Assembly: GCA_947044365.1 (NCBI GenBank)
Contig: OX345642.1
Location: 617,001 to 681,000 of the forward strand
Source: Petrosia ficiformis
Lineage: Eukaryota > Porifera > Demospongiae > Haplosclerida > Petrosiidae
Length of the DNA stretch: 64,000 nucleotides
Direction of reading: 5' to 3'
Under the pieces are notes generated by a model. It did no database searches, was not told the DNA's origin, and was given only the letters and a program-made list of their open reading frames with translations. This document shows, in pieces, positions 41,336 to 52,500 of the stretch (position 1 is the first letter of the stretch; each line of letters opens with the position of its first letter). The translations under genes were made by a program, and so were the position numbers.

Positions 41336-44300
41336 ATGGCCTTTTCAAACAGAAGATCCTGGACACTGGATTCATATTTACCAATGTCAACAGAAAGAGA
41401 TACAATTGTTCCCAGCAGTAGTAGAGAGAAAAGAAAGGAAGTAGGACAGAGGAGAGGCAGAATGGATGATGAATTTCATGAGGTGGGTACTGATTTAGAG
41501 TTTGAATATCGGAGGGACAGAGGGGCTAGACGTGGTTGGGGTAGCAACCATAGGGGGAGAAGAGTACCTTCAACAGGAGATACTAACAACTGGAGACGAG
41601 AAGGCATGCCTGGATTAGGAAGAAGGATAGAAGGAATACAAGTATATGGAAGAGAAATAAGAGGATGGGAAAGAGGAGGTGGAATGTCAGGGAGCTGGAG
41701 ATTAGATGAAGGAAGGGGATCAGGCACAGAAAGAGGATCAGGCACAGGAAGAGGAACTAGATCAGATGATGGAAGAGGAGTAGTAATAGAATTAGATAAA
41801 GAAAGAATGAGATCTAAAAGAGGAATAGGTGACCAACAATCTACCCTCACTCCCTTAACTCCAGATCCATTACTATCCTCTTTCACATCTATTCGCTCCC
41901 CCCATTGGAAAAGTAAACAAGACTATCATAAACCAGAAAGTTTTAATCCCGAAGGTAAGAAACCTGTACAGAAGGGGCAATCAAAACCTACATACATTCA
42001 TAGACTAGGAATACGAGACTTGAAAACTCTTGCTCGAAATGACCCCAGGGAAGTGATTAACAAACTTGAAAACGAGCTGAAAGGGTTTCAACACTCACTT
42101 AATGACTGTTTCAAAGTGAAAGGTGACTTATCAAGAGAAGAGTACGTTGAAGCAGTCTTACAGATAGTCATAAAAGTATCCCAAGCAAGAGGGGATGATC
42201 AAAAAAAATCTGCTAATATTATATTAGCTGAATTTCTCAGCACTCGATGTTCCATGTTTCATATGCTATTAGCAGAGTATGTGAAAAAACTACCTCTGAG
42301 TGACTCGTATCTGACAAAGGTAGAGAATCTTTGTCAAATGTTTCGTCTGTTATTGTCACGCCTTCCTACTTCATCATGGAGTGTTCTACCAGTTAAAGAT
42401 CTGTCAGAGACCTCTAACTTTCTTTCTCTATCCCCCGCACTCACTGACAAGATAGCTGAACTCAAGGAACAATATGATGAAATACATGAGCAATGTCTTC
42501 AACAACAAAAGTCAAAATTGGAAGGGATACATAGATATGAGTTTGAAAACTGGGATGATTCACAATATAAGCAGATTCCTATACTGCCTACAATGGAGGA
42601 AGTTTGTCACAGTGCTCCTCCTTGTCTAAGATCTAACATAATTCAAGGATCGTACAAAGGATGGGAGCACTACTATGATATCCAGTTTCGTCTGCTTCGA
42701 GAGGATTTTATAGCTCCCCTCCGAAGGGGTGTTCAGAGCTTCCTAGCAGGAACAAGAGGACGAGATCTGCATGATATTAATATGTACAGAGGAGTGTATG
42801 TATTAGAACCAGTGTTTACACGAAAAGGTACATGTTTTGCCCTCTTCTTTGATGCTTCTCGTTTCAGGAAAAGCTGGGATCATTCCAAGCGTCTCATTTA
42901 TGGCTCATTACTCTGCTTATCACCAGATGGCTTTCAAGATCAAGTATATTTTGCGACTGTCTATGACAGAAAATCAGAAGAACTGGAGAAGGGAATATTT
43001 TTAGCCAAGTTTGAAGACGATTTTGAAGTTTTCAATCACTGCAGCAAAATGACAGAATTTGTAATGATAGAATCTAGAGCATATTTTGAAGCAAGCCGTC
43101 ATATTCTTCATAGTTTACAAATTGCTGAAATCGACACAATGCCTTTTACAGAATGTCTTCTCAAATACCATCCTAAGCAGTCGTCCTTGTTTCGGCTTGA
43201 AAGTAGCATACCATCATGTGTTTTAGGGAATCCTAAGTACATGAAAGATGGCTATGCTCTTTTTGATTTGAGATGGCTCTACCCTGAGGATGAGTCAAAC
43301 AAATGTCAATCAGTAAACATCTTGAACGTTCATGGTTGGCCCAAGGTAGATGAGATTGAGCTAGATCAGTCACAGCTGGATGCAATCAGGATGGCACTCA
43401 CACAAGAGATAGCTGTAATACAAGGTCCACCTGGTACTGGTAAGACTTACATCGGTTACAAGATTGTCCAGACTCTCCTGCAAAACAGAAAAATCTGGGA
43501 TCCCGAACATACCTCTCCTATACTTGTGATGTGTTTCACTAACCATGCTCTCGATCAGTTCCTGGAAGGTCTACTGGAGTGTAATATTGTAGACGAAGCC
43601 CCTGAGGATGATGAACCTGTATATCCGTATCTACCCAGAAGTAGCAGAACTAAATCAAGAAAACCAAATATTGTAAGAGTTGGAGGCCGCAGCAAAAATG
43701 AGAAAATACAGGAGCTAAACATTAGCCAAGTAAGGAATTGGGTGCCATATTACCTGTTAGATGAAAGGAGAGAGATTCTAGCAGAGATTGATGATAGAGC
43801 CAAACGTATGTTGTGGAAAAGTCTAGAGCTAACGTATAAATATCCTATAAATCAATTTATAGTTGGGCCTGAAGGTAGAAAACGACTGAGGTGTGTGATT
43901 AATAGATCACACTTTGCACAGTTAGATCAATTGGCTCAAGATGATGAAGAATTGCTACCTCATGTTTTGGAGATTTGGTTGGGTATGTGGGGAAACGTAC
44001 AGGATGAAACAGTAAAGGAAAAGAAGCTAAATGTCAACAATGTGGACAATCAGGTTGTAACAGTACAAACTAAGAGAGAACTTCTTTCAACTATGGAGGA
44101 TGAGAAGAATGACGAGATTGAAGTGGAGGAGATTGAAGAGGAGGAATTGATTGACATAACTGGTGAAGCTGAACTCGAGTTACAGGAGAGATTGTTGGAT
44201 GACACTCTATCAGGAGCTATTTATAGGAGGAACGATGACGAAGAAGAAGATGGATTTTTATTTGACGATTTTGAAGAAGAGTTCAGTGGGAAGCAATGGT

Positions 44301-47300
44301 TTGTACAGCATAAGAATAATAAGAGAGATCAAAAACAAGAGAAAAGTCAGCAAACCATTAACCGCAAATCTGAAGAAGAGATTTTGAAAATTCTCCAACA
44401 AATAAGACAGTTACAGCCCATGAGTGTGGAATGGGAGATGATTATTTCAGATGTTAACACGCTTAATGAGATTGATCGTAGACGATTGTTTCGTTTGTGG
44501 GTACAGAAGTATCAGATGAGATTAAAAACACAAAATGAAAAACGTTTTGAAGAATACAATGAGTTGTGTGTGAAGCTCAAAGAAACACAACTACAAATAG
44601 ATCGATATTCTTTGGAGAAAGCAGAAGTGATTGGAATGACAACAACAGGGGCTTCGAAATACCAACATATTATCCATTTAGTCAAACCAAAGATAGTAAT
44701 TGTAGAAGAAGCTGCCGAGTTACTAGAAGCTCATATAGTGTCTGCTCTTAATGCTGGTACTCAACACCTAATATTGATAGGTGATCACAAGCAGCTTAGA
44801 CCAAAACCTAACGAGTATGATTTAGCAAAGAAACACAACTTACATATCTCTTTGTTTGAACGACTCATTCGAAATGGTCTACCTCATGCTACATTACTAA
44901 TACAACATCGCATGCGACCACAAATAGCTCGCTTAGTACATCCTCATGTATATGACACACTCGAGAACCATGAATCGGTAGAGAACCGCAGTGACGTCAA
45001 AGGGTTTGACAAGAACATGTTCTTCTTTCATCATGAGCACGAAGAAGAGGAAAAAGACACTCACTTACTTAGCCATTCCAATGAATATGAAGCAGATATG
45101 GTTGTTGCTCTTTGTAAACATCTCCTCAATCAAGGATATGAACCTTCACAGATAACAATATTGACTGCATATACGGGTCAGTTGCTGAAGGTGAGAAAGA
45201 GGATGCCTAAACGAATGTTTGATGGTGTTCGAGTGGTTAATGTTGATAATTTTCAAGGAGAAGAAAATGATATCATTATATTATCTCTCGTACGAAACAA
45301 CAAGTTAAATAACGTGGGGTTTTTGAGAGAAGAGAATCGTGTATGCGTTGCACTTTCTCGCGCAAAATTGGGATTCTATTGCTTTGGAAATTTCAAAATG
45401 CTGCGAGGTGTGGTTCCTCTTTGGGATGTCATTCTCTCTTCTGTTGAGAAGGAAGGATGTTTAGGTGATGTATTCTCTCTTCATTGCCATAACCATCCTA
45501 ATACAACATTCAAGGTGAAAGATTCCATGGAATTTAAGTTATTTTCTCCAGAGGGAGGTTGTACTGAGAAGTGTACTTATCGTCTTGATTGTGGACATCA
45601 GTGTACTCGTTCATGTCATCCTGATGATCCAGAGCATACATCATTTAAATGTCTTAAGCCTTGTGCTAGACGATGTCCTGATGGTGATCATCCATGTCAC
45701 ATATGTTGCTATGAAAAATGTCCTCCATGTATGATACGAGTCAAGAGAATCATTCCCCAATGCTTTCATGAACAAGAAATGTACTGTTATGAAGAGGCAT
45801 CCTATTTTGTCTGCAAGATTCCCTGTCTTAAATTATGCCCTAATGGCCTTCACAAATGTCCTCTTTATTGTGGAGAAGGTTGTAGGCTGTGTAAAGTCAT
45901 TGTAGAGAAGATTATGCCAGAATGTGGACACACACAACGAATGAAATGTTATGTACCAGTAGACGAACATTACTGTAGAGTCAAGGTTGATAAAGTCATT
46001 CCTAACTGTGGTCATACCGAACAGATGGAATGTCACACTAGTCCCTCCTCACACAAATGTTCTCATCCATGTGAAAAAATCCTTACATGCGAACATCAAT
46101 GCAAGAAGAAATGTAGTGAATACTGTAGTAGTTCTTTCTGTACAGAGCTTGTGTATGCTACACTACCGTGTGGCCACTTTGAGATGGTGCCTTGCAATGA
46201 AAAACAAAGATTAACATCACACTACATATTTCGGCTTCGGGGTAGTAAATGTTCTCATCCATGTAAGAAGATTATGAGCTGTGGTCATCGTTGTAGAAAG
46301 AAATGCGGTGAAGTTTGTTCTGATTGTAATGAGCCAGTAGAAGCAACACTTCCATGTGGCCATACAATGACCATGACTTGCAGAGAGGAGAAAGAAATGT
46401 CGTCTTTAAGTACTTATGCCAGATACGTATACAGTAACCATAAGTATCAGTGCATTCAGCCTTGTACTAAAACTCTAAGTCCCTGTGGTCATCCCTGCCC
46501 AAACAAATGCAGTGAGAAATGTCCAAGTAAATGTGAGATACCAGTTATGGTGACCTGTCTTAAAGGACACGAGTCCAGACGTAGTTGCCATCAATCTGAG
46601 AACCCATGCAAATTAAAATGTATGAAGCTACTTCCATGTGGTCATAATTGCAGGAAGAAATGCAGTGAAGAGTGTGGAACATGTGACGTAATGGTGAATG
46701 AAAGATGTCCATGTGGTCATATTCACCCTAATAAATGTGGTGATAAATCTTCTTGCTCTTGTCTGGCAAAATGTACTGTAAGATTGAAGTGTGGTCACAT
46801 TTGTTCTGGAAAATGTGGTCAATGTTACACAAATAGAGTACATTATTGGTGTACTCAATCTGTGTCTCTAAAGCCATTCTGTGGACATTTTGCTACTGTA
46901 CCTTGCCTGGGTATGCAGTACAATTGTCCAAAGGCATGTCAAGTAGCGGTATGTCCTCACAATAAGGAACTGTGTACTCATACATGCTCTCAAGAATGTA
47001 TCAGAGCATGTACAAGTGAATGTCAAGTACAGTGTCCTCATAGAAAATGCAAGCAACAATGCCATCAACCATGTCAAGAGTTACTATGCAATGAGCCATG
47101 TGGCAAACTCCTCCAGTGCAGGCATTACTGTCCTGGTTTGTGTGGCGAGAAATGTCTGACCTCATGTATGATCTGTAGCCCAAAAAAGTTCCGTCAGAAA
47201 GTTGTAGGTTTATCCAAGAAGGCAAGACCAGATAGTCATCGATATATTCAATTGGATTGTGGACATATATTCACAGTTCAGTATCTTGACAACCTGTTCT

Positions 47301-48073
47301 TCAGGCACACAAAAGATCAACTAGTAACTCCTCTCCAATGTCCAACTTGTCAGCAAATGATTATTTCAGTAAAACGCTATTGGAATGTAGCAAAGATACT
47401 GGCTCATGAAATAAAACAGATAAAAGATATGAGTGCAGTAGAAGATGTATCGGCAGCTGATCTAATAATAGACGCTGAATATATATTGCGAATGGAACCA
47501 TTTCAGCAAATAAGAGAATTTGGCCCAAGAAAATTATCCACCCTTCCTTATACCACTGAAACAGTTTGTGCCTTACAGCTACTTCTGTTTGCAAATGATC
47601 TTGTGGCAACAGATATGAGAAGCGAAGTTTTAAAATTGCACACTATGATAACGTTTCTAATAATTCAAGGGAGAGCAAAGTTATCCGAGCAATTCATATT
47701 TGATGTTAGTAGTGAGTTATATCGTATTCATCTCACAGTACTTACAAGAAAGGTCAAACAACGTTTGGATTACAGTACAGAAGTCACAATAGAGACCATG
47801 AAACGGTTTGGAGGCATTCAATCTGTACTTGATCAAATGGAAAGTAATCACACACTTCGTCTCACTGAAGAAGACTATAAAGTTCATCTTCACATTTTAA
47901 AGGACCTATGCTTGGAACATTCTGGAATGGAACTCGATGTAATTGTAACTCGTGACATAATCAAACCAGTTATTACGAAAGGAGAGTGGTATCGATGTAC
48001 AAGAGCTGGCCATCTATACTTCATATCAGCAACGAATCGAAAAGGGAAACCAGGATGTAACTTATGTATTTGA
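41336..48073 (+). CDS. ZNFX1-like helicase/zinc-finger protein, copy C
   Basis: Uninterrupted ORF of 2245 aa, the longest of the four and the only one on the plus strand. Long Arg/Gly-rich N-terminus (about 20-170) with RGSGTERGSGTGRG repeats; helical domain from about 220. SF1 helicase: Walker A near 696-703, VEEAAE near 1122, GDHKQL near 1150, QHRMRP near 1189, DNFQGEEN near 1304 and ALSRAK near 1342. A strongly acidic inter-lobe insert lies at about 920-985. NFX1-type fingers run from about 1410 to 1950, more than in B or D. The C-terminal RZ finger is divergent and ends abruptly in CNLCI. It is the sister of copy A, sharing near-identical helicase DNA. Tail-to-tail with copy D. Confidence 0.94.
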   Translation: MAFSNRRSWTLDSYLPMSTERDTIVPSSSREKRKEVGQRRGRMDDEFHEVGTDLEFEYRRDRGARRGWGSNHRGRRVPSTGDTNNWRREGMPGLGRRIEGIQVYGREIRGWERGGGMSGSWRLDEGRGSGTERGSGTGRGTRSDDGRGVVIELDKERMRSKRGIGDQQSTLTPLTPDPLLSSFTSIRSPHWKSKQDYHKPESFNPEGKKPVQKGQSKPTYIHRLGIRDLKTLARNDPREVINKLENELKGFQHSLNDCFKVKGDLSREEYVEAVLQIVIKVSQARGDDQKKSANIILAEFLSTRCSMFHMLLAEYVKKLPLSDSYLTKVENLCQMFRLLLSRLPTSSWSVLPVKDLSETSNFLSLSPALTDKIAELKEQYDEIHEQCLQQQKSKLEGIHRYEFENWDDSQYKQIPILPTMEEVCHSAPPCLRSNIIQGSYKGWEHYYDIQFRLLREDFIAPLRRGVQSFLAGTRGRDLHDINMYRGVYVLEPVFTRKGTCFALFFDASRFRKSWDHSKRLIYGSLLCLSPDGFQDQVYFATVYDRKSEELEKGIFLAKFEDDFEVFNHCSKMTEFVMIESRAYFEASRHILHSLQIAEIDTMPFTECLLKYHPKQSSLFRLESSIPSCVLGNPKYMKDGYALFDLRWLYPEDESNKCQSVNILNVHGWPKVDEIELDQSQLDAIRMALTQEIAVIQGPPGTGKTYIGYKIVQTLLQNRKIWDPEHTSPILVMCFTNHALDQFLEGLLECNIVDEAPEDDEPVYPYLPRSSRTKSRKPNIVRVGGRSKNEKIQELNISQVRNWVPYYLLDERREILAEIDDRAKRMLWKSLELTYKYPINQFIVGPEGRKRLRCVINRSHFAQLDQLAQDDEELLPHVLEIWLGMWGNVQDETVKEKKLNVNNVDNQVVTVQTKRELLSTMEDEKNDEIEVEEIEEEELIDITGEAELELQERLLDDTLSGAIYRRNDDEEEDGFLFDDFEEEFSGKQWFVQHKNNKRDQKQEKSQQTINRKSEEEILKILQQIRQLQPMSVEWEMIISDVNTLNEIDRRRLFRLWVQKYQMRLKTQNEKRFEEYNELCVKLKETQLQIDRYSLEKAEVIGMTTTGASKYQHIIHLVKPKIVIVEEAAELLEAHIVSALNAGTQHLILIGDHKQLRPKPNEYDLAKKHNLHISLFERLIRNGLPHATLLIQHRMRPQIARLVHPHVYDTLENHESVENRSDVKGFDKNMFFFHHEHEEEEKDTHLLSHSNEYEADMVVALCKHLLNQGYEPSQITILTAYTGQLLKVRKRMPKRMFDGVRVVNVDNFQGEENDIIILSLVRNNKLNNVGFLREENRVCVALSRAKLGFYCFGNFKMLRGVVPLWDVILSSVEKEGCLGDVFSLHCHNHPNTTFKVKDSMEFKLFSPEGGCTEKCTYRLDCGHQCTRSCHPDDPEHTSFKCLKPCARRCPDGDHPCHICCYEKCPPCMIRVKRIIPQCFHEQEMYCYEEASYFVCKIPCLKLCPNGLHKCPLYCGEGCRLCKVIVEKIMPECGHTQRMKCYVPVDEHYCRVKVDKVIPNCGHTEQMECHTSPSSHKCSHPCEKILTCEHQCKKKCSEYCSSSFCTELVYATLPCGHFEMVPCNEKQRLTSHYIFRLRGSKCSHPCKKIMSCGHRCRKKCGEVCSDCNEPVEATLPCGHTMTMTCREEKEMSSLSTYARYVYSNHKYQCIQPCTKTLSPCGHPCPNKCSEKCPSKCEIPVMVTCLKGHESRRSCHQSENPCKLKCMKLLPCGHNCRKKCSEECGTCDVMVNERCPCGHIHPNKCGDKSSCSCLAKCTVRLKCGHICSGKCGQCYTNRVHYWCTQSVSLKPFCGHFATVPCLGMQYNCPKACQVAVCPHNKELCTHTCSQECIRACTSECQVQCPHRKCKQQCHQPCQELLCNEPCGKLLQCRHYCPGLCGEKCLTSCMICSPKKFRQKVVGLSKKARPDSHRYIQLDCGHIFTVQYLDNLFFRHTKDQLVTPLQCPTCQQMIISVKRYWNVAKILAHEIKQIKDMSAVEDVSAADLIIDAEYILRMEPFQQIREFGPRKLSTLPYTTETVCALQLLLFANDLVATDMRSEVLKLHTMITFLIIQGRAKLSEQFIFDVSSELYRIHLTVLTRKVKQRLDYSTEVTIETMKRFGGIQSVLDQMESNHTLRLTEEDYKVHLHILKDLCLEHSGMELDVIVTRDIIKPVITKGEWYRCTRAGHLYFISATNRKGKPGCNLCI

Positions 48074-49597
48074 TAGAAACAGTGTATAAGACAGATATAC
48101 CTAGTTCATAGTATTAGTATGACAGAAAGAGTATATATGTATACAATATATATAATACCTAATTGCTTATACATGTAGATCTAACTGTATCAGTCTGTAC
48201 TTCAAGTTTTGTATTAAACTGTGTGTTAAATATAATTATTTAATAGTTCATTATTCAAATATCCATGGCTAACTTAGTTCAACTCACCTGTAAATTTCCT
48301 GAATCAGATGTCTTGCATGGAACACACCACATTCATGGAACACACCACATTCATAAAAAATTATTCAATGCCATCTAGCAGAATATCTGGCTACTGAAAT
48401 AATTCTTTATCAACTGGATTTTTAACAAAATGGAATGGCTGAGGCTATTGAAATGCTATATGAAGACATACAGGAGACAAATGTCTTATAATAATAGACT
48501 CATTGATTGGACAAATACAACTTCTATTGTGATATATACAATATACATATACAATCACAAAACATTGCTATTGTTACTATAGTAAACTATAATATAATTA
48601 TAGTGTGTGTACACTTCATGCAACTTACAAACTAACTACACTTGCTACTCTTATAGCAGTTTACATTCCTAACCAATGATACACTATAGGATATTGATCT
48701 TGTATATACGTACATAGCGTTCCTATCAATGTCCCGAACATTAGTTTAGTGAGACAAAAGTTAAATTTGAAAACTTTTGGAGGGGGGAGGAGATGTACAG
48801 GGGTATTGGCAAACTAACTTTAGCAAGGGGAGATTTTAGCAAGTCCCCCATATCAAACCCTGCTAAATTGTATTCCTACACTTCAAAAACAAAATTGTTA
48901 AAATAGCTAATTCCTTGGTGAGAATATATATACAGTTAGGATTTAAATTTAAATTGTCATGATACATACAAGTTGGCTATATGCTTGCTGATACCATTAC
49001 AAATATTTTGTACCTACTATAATACATTATATAAACACTTTTGTTGCCATGCCAAATAACTGGCTACAATCTTTAGTGGTGTGAAGTATATTATGACGTT
49101 GCAGGTTTTCAAGAAATTTAAACCATTTGATGATAGCCAGATACAGTTACTGTGAAGTTTTATAAGTGACATGAAATATTACACGGGAAGGATAATGAAA
49201 TAGTATGTTATGCCATCAACAACATGATCATGTAACTTTAAATCTTTGTAACCAATCAATGAGTTACTTTTAACAATGTTGTTTTTGCAGTGTATATATA
49301 TATATAATTATAATTGTGCTGAGGCTATAATATATATTCTCAATACACATGCATGCCAATCTTATGCGTAAGATCACATGTATAGCTCAGGTTGTTGTAT
49401 ACTAAGTGAATGTGGTCCAGATAATAACATTGTTGAGGTTGCTCAGTTTTTAAAGAACTGTTTTTATTTATAAATCTAATAGCAGCATTATTACAAAACA
49501 GTTGATAGAAAGCCTATAGTATATATAAATTGTAACAGTGACATTTTAACATTAACAATAATTCATATTTGTCTTCAACTGTAGTCTACTTTCATAG
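48074..49597. other. Intergenic region between convergent ZNFX1-C and ZNFX1-D
   Basis: AT-rich sequence of 1.5 kb with only a small tandem repeat (GGAACACACCACATTCAT, twice, near 48318-48353) and a purine-rich block near 48778-48795. No coding sequence or zinc-finger relic recognised. Confidence 0.6.
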
Positions 49598-52500
49598 TTA
49601 ATCAAAGTCATAATTTCCCATATTGTTTTCCTCGGACCATGCTGGATGATGTGAGTTGTCTATCTCAGAAGCATGTTGGTTATCATTACGAATACGATGA
49701 CTACCCCCTCCGATATGTGCTCCACATTCCAAACACTTGCCCTCCTCCATTGCACCACCGCAATCTCCAATACAATAGTAATGACCATTAGGACACTTGA
49801 ACCATGCACCTTTTCTAATGTCAGACATTGCTCTAATGATCTCCAGACGTTCACTTTCAGTAAGTTTTCCAACTTCGTAAATATTTTTCCACCGGTTGAT
49901 TCTTTCATCAACATGTTTTTGATCTTCTTCAGTAGCTTGGGGTTGCTTTATGCCAAATTCTACAAAGAGTACAGCAAGTGCATTCAGCTCTTGCTCATCA
50001 CTAGAGGTAAGTGTCTTTCCTTCATTAAATATCGCAGCTTTGAATTGACAAATTCTAGCTAAACAAAATATCCTTATTACTTCACTTTGAATATCATGTA
50101 TCTGCTGAGGCGTCAGATATGTGGTCTTCAAAAACTGTATCAGCATCTCTGTTTCAATATTCAGACTAGAAGCATGAAGATGAAGTGAACCGAAGCTACA
50201 AAGAGTAGTACCAAGTGATGATATACACTTCATCAACTCAACAAGGACAGGAATTATAGCCAACTGATTCTGTACTGTATTTATCTCATGAGGCAAGATT
50301 GGAGGAATATTTGGTTTGGCACTGCTAATGGCTCTATTGAGATAATTAAGTACATGGAGAGCTAAGCTATTTAGGACTTTATAAGGCTTTGTATGATTTA
50401 CGTGCGATTCAGCAGAGCTTTGTAACTCAGTTATGTTTATCTCTGTTCCTTTCATATTCAAACGCTTCACCTCTTCCATATCATGTATAGTTTTCTTGAT
50501 ACTGTTACCATATCGGAGACTACGTCTGATAGGAGTCTTACACTTCGGACATTCAATAAACTTGACAATGTGCGAGTCTTCTTTTTCTTGTTGTGACATC
50601 CAGTGATCCATACCCGTTATCTCGAAGATATGATTACAATCTTTCAGCTGAATAAAACAAGCATCTTCCTCATCTTCGGTCCCAAAGAATATTTCACAAA
50701 CGTTTTCTTTGTCACAGATACGACAAAGAGATGGACAATCTTCACCACAAAGCCCGATACACTGGTGACCACAGGGTAGGTTTTCCTTGCATGGAATCTC
50801 ACATGGTGGGCGATCACACATCTCACCACAAGTTGCATTGCAACGAAAATGCCGACATTGCCATTTACAAGGTTCTCGGCATGGGACACAAGGCTCGTAA
50901 CATTTCTTAGGACACTGACTATGGAAGCAGTAGTTTTTACACTGCTCTGTACAAGGAGGGCAGTTTGCTGTACAAGGGAATTTGCAAATGTGGCCACAGG
51001 CAAGTGGTCGATCACACTTGTGTTTGCATGGTATGTGTAATCGTCCCATATTACATTTGCCACACGTACCTGCACAATCATGTAAACAATCCAGCATCTT
51101 ATTACAAGGAATGGGACATTGAAGTGAAGACACTGGAATACTACATTTAGTAGGTACTACATGACCACAGGGCATTTTTTTGTCAACCTTTGCTTGGCAA
51201 ATACGAGTAGGAGTGCAGTCTTCAAAACATTTATTTTGACATTGGTGACCACATCTAATGAGTCTTTCACACTGTTGGTCACATTTGACTGTTGATTGGT
51301 CTGTACTACATTTTATCTCCTTTTTGTGACCACAGCGCTCTAGTATTCGAGGTACTTTGGTTGTGCATGGAGTACATCCATCTTGACATTGATAGCATTT
51401 GCTTTGACACTTGTGACCACATGGAAGGTCTTTGCAACATTTCTGTTGGCATTTATACATTTTCTTGTGTTCACGATCAATTGGATGGCAAGGACTACGA
51501 CAAACATGACCACACTCTAGTCTCGAATTACATTGCTTCAGGCAACCTCCTTCTGGGCATTTAGAGAAGTCATCTGGAGCTTTAGCTATAATTACTTCCT
51601 TTGGGTGAATCTGACAGCAGAGGGGAAGACCACTGCCAACAAATCCCTTCCCATCTAATTCTGCTAAAATTGCTGGCCATTTTGTTTTTTCTTTATTTCT
51701 TAGCATGGAGAAGTTGCCAATTACATACATTCCTTTCTTGGCCCGAGAAAGAGACACACAGACACGATTTTCAACCTTCAAGAAGCCAATAATGTTCTTT
51801 TTATTACTGCGAACAAGTGACAATATAATTATGTCATTTTCTTCTCCCTGAAAGTCATCCACAGCAGCCACACGAACACCACCAAACTCTTTTCTTCCCA
51901 TTTTCTGTTTAATTTCAATAAGTTGACCTCTATACATTGTCAATATGGTTATCTGTGAAGGGATGTAACCTTGTTTCAGAAAATAACGTGTCAGACTCAC
52001 CACATAATTCGCTTCGAAAGTATTGGAGTGACTTCGACTATCACCAGTGAGGCTACCATTCTCTAACTTGTCATGATCAATAAAGAAGAGATTCTTTCCA
52101 ACTCCTTTAATGCAATCATACTCCTCCACAGTAGGGTGGTCTTTTAACTCGTCATAAATATGATTTCCAACTATTCTTGCTATTTCTGGTCTCATACGAT
52201 GCTGAACATCTAATGTAGTAACAGGCATGCCATTCTTTGCCAGACGTTCAAACAACGATATATGGAAGTTATATTTCTCCTCTAACTCGTAGTATGTTGG
52301 TTTTGGTTGCAGCTGCTTATGGTCTCCTATGAGAATCAACTGCTGGACACTGGGACATAGAGAAGTGATAATATGAGACTCCAACACCTCTGCAGCTTCT
52401 TCCACTATGACTATCTTAGGATGAAGATGTTTCAGGATATAGCTGTACTTGGCAGCTCCTGTTGTGGTCATTCCAACCACATGGCTATTTGCTATTGCTG

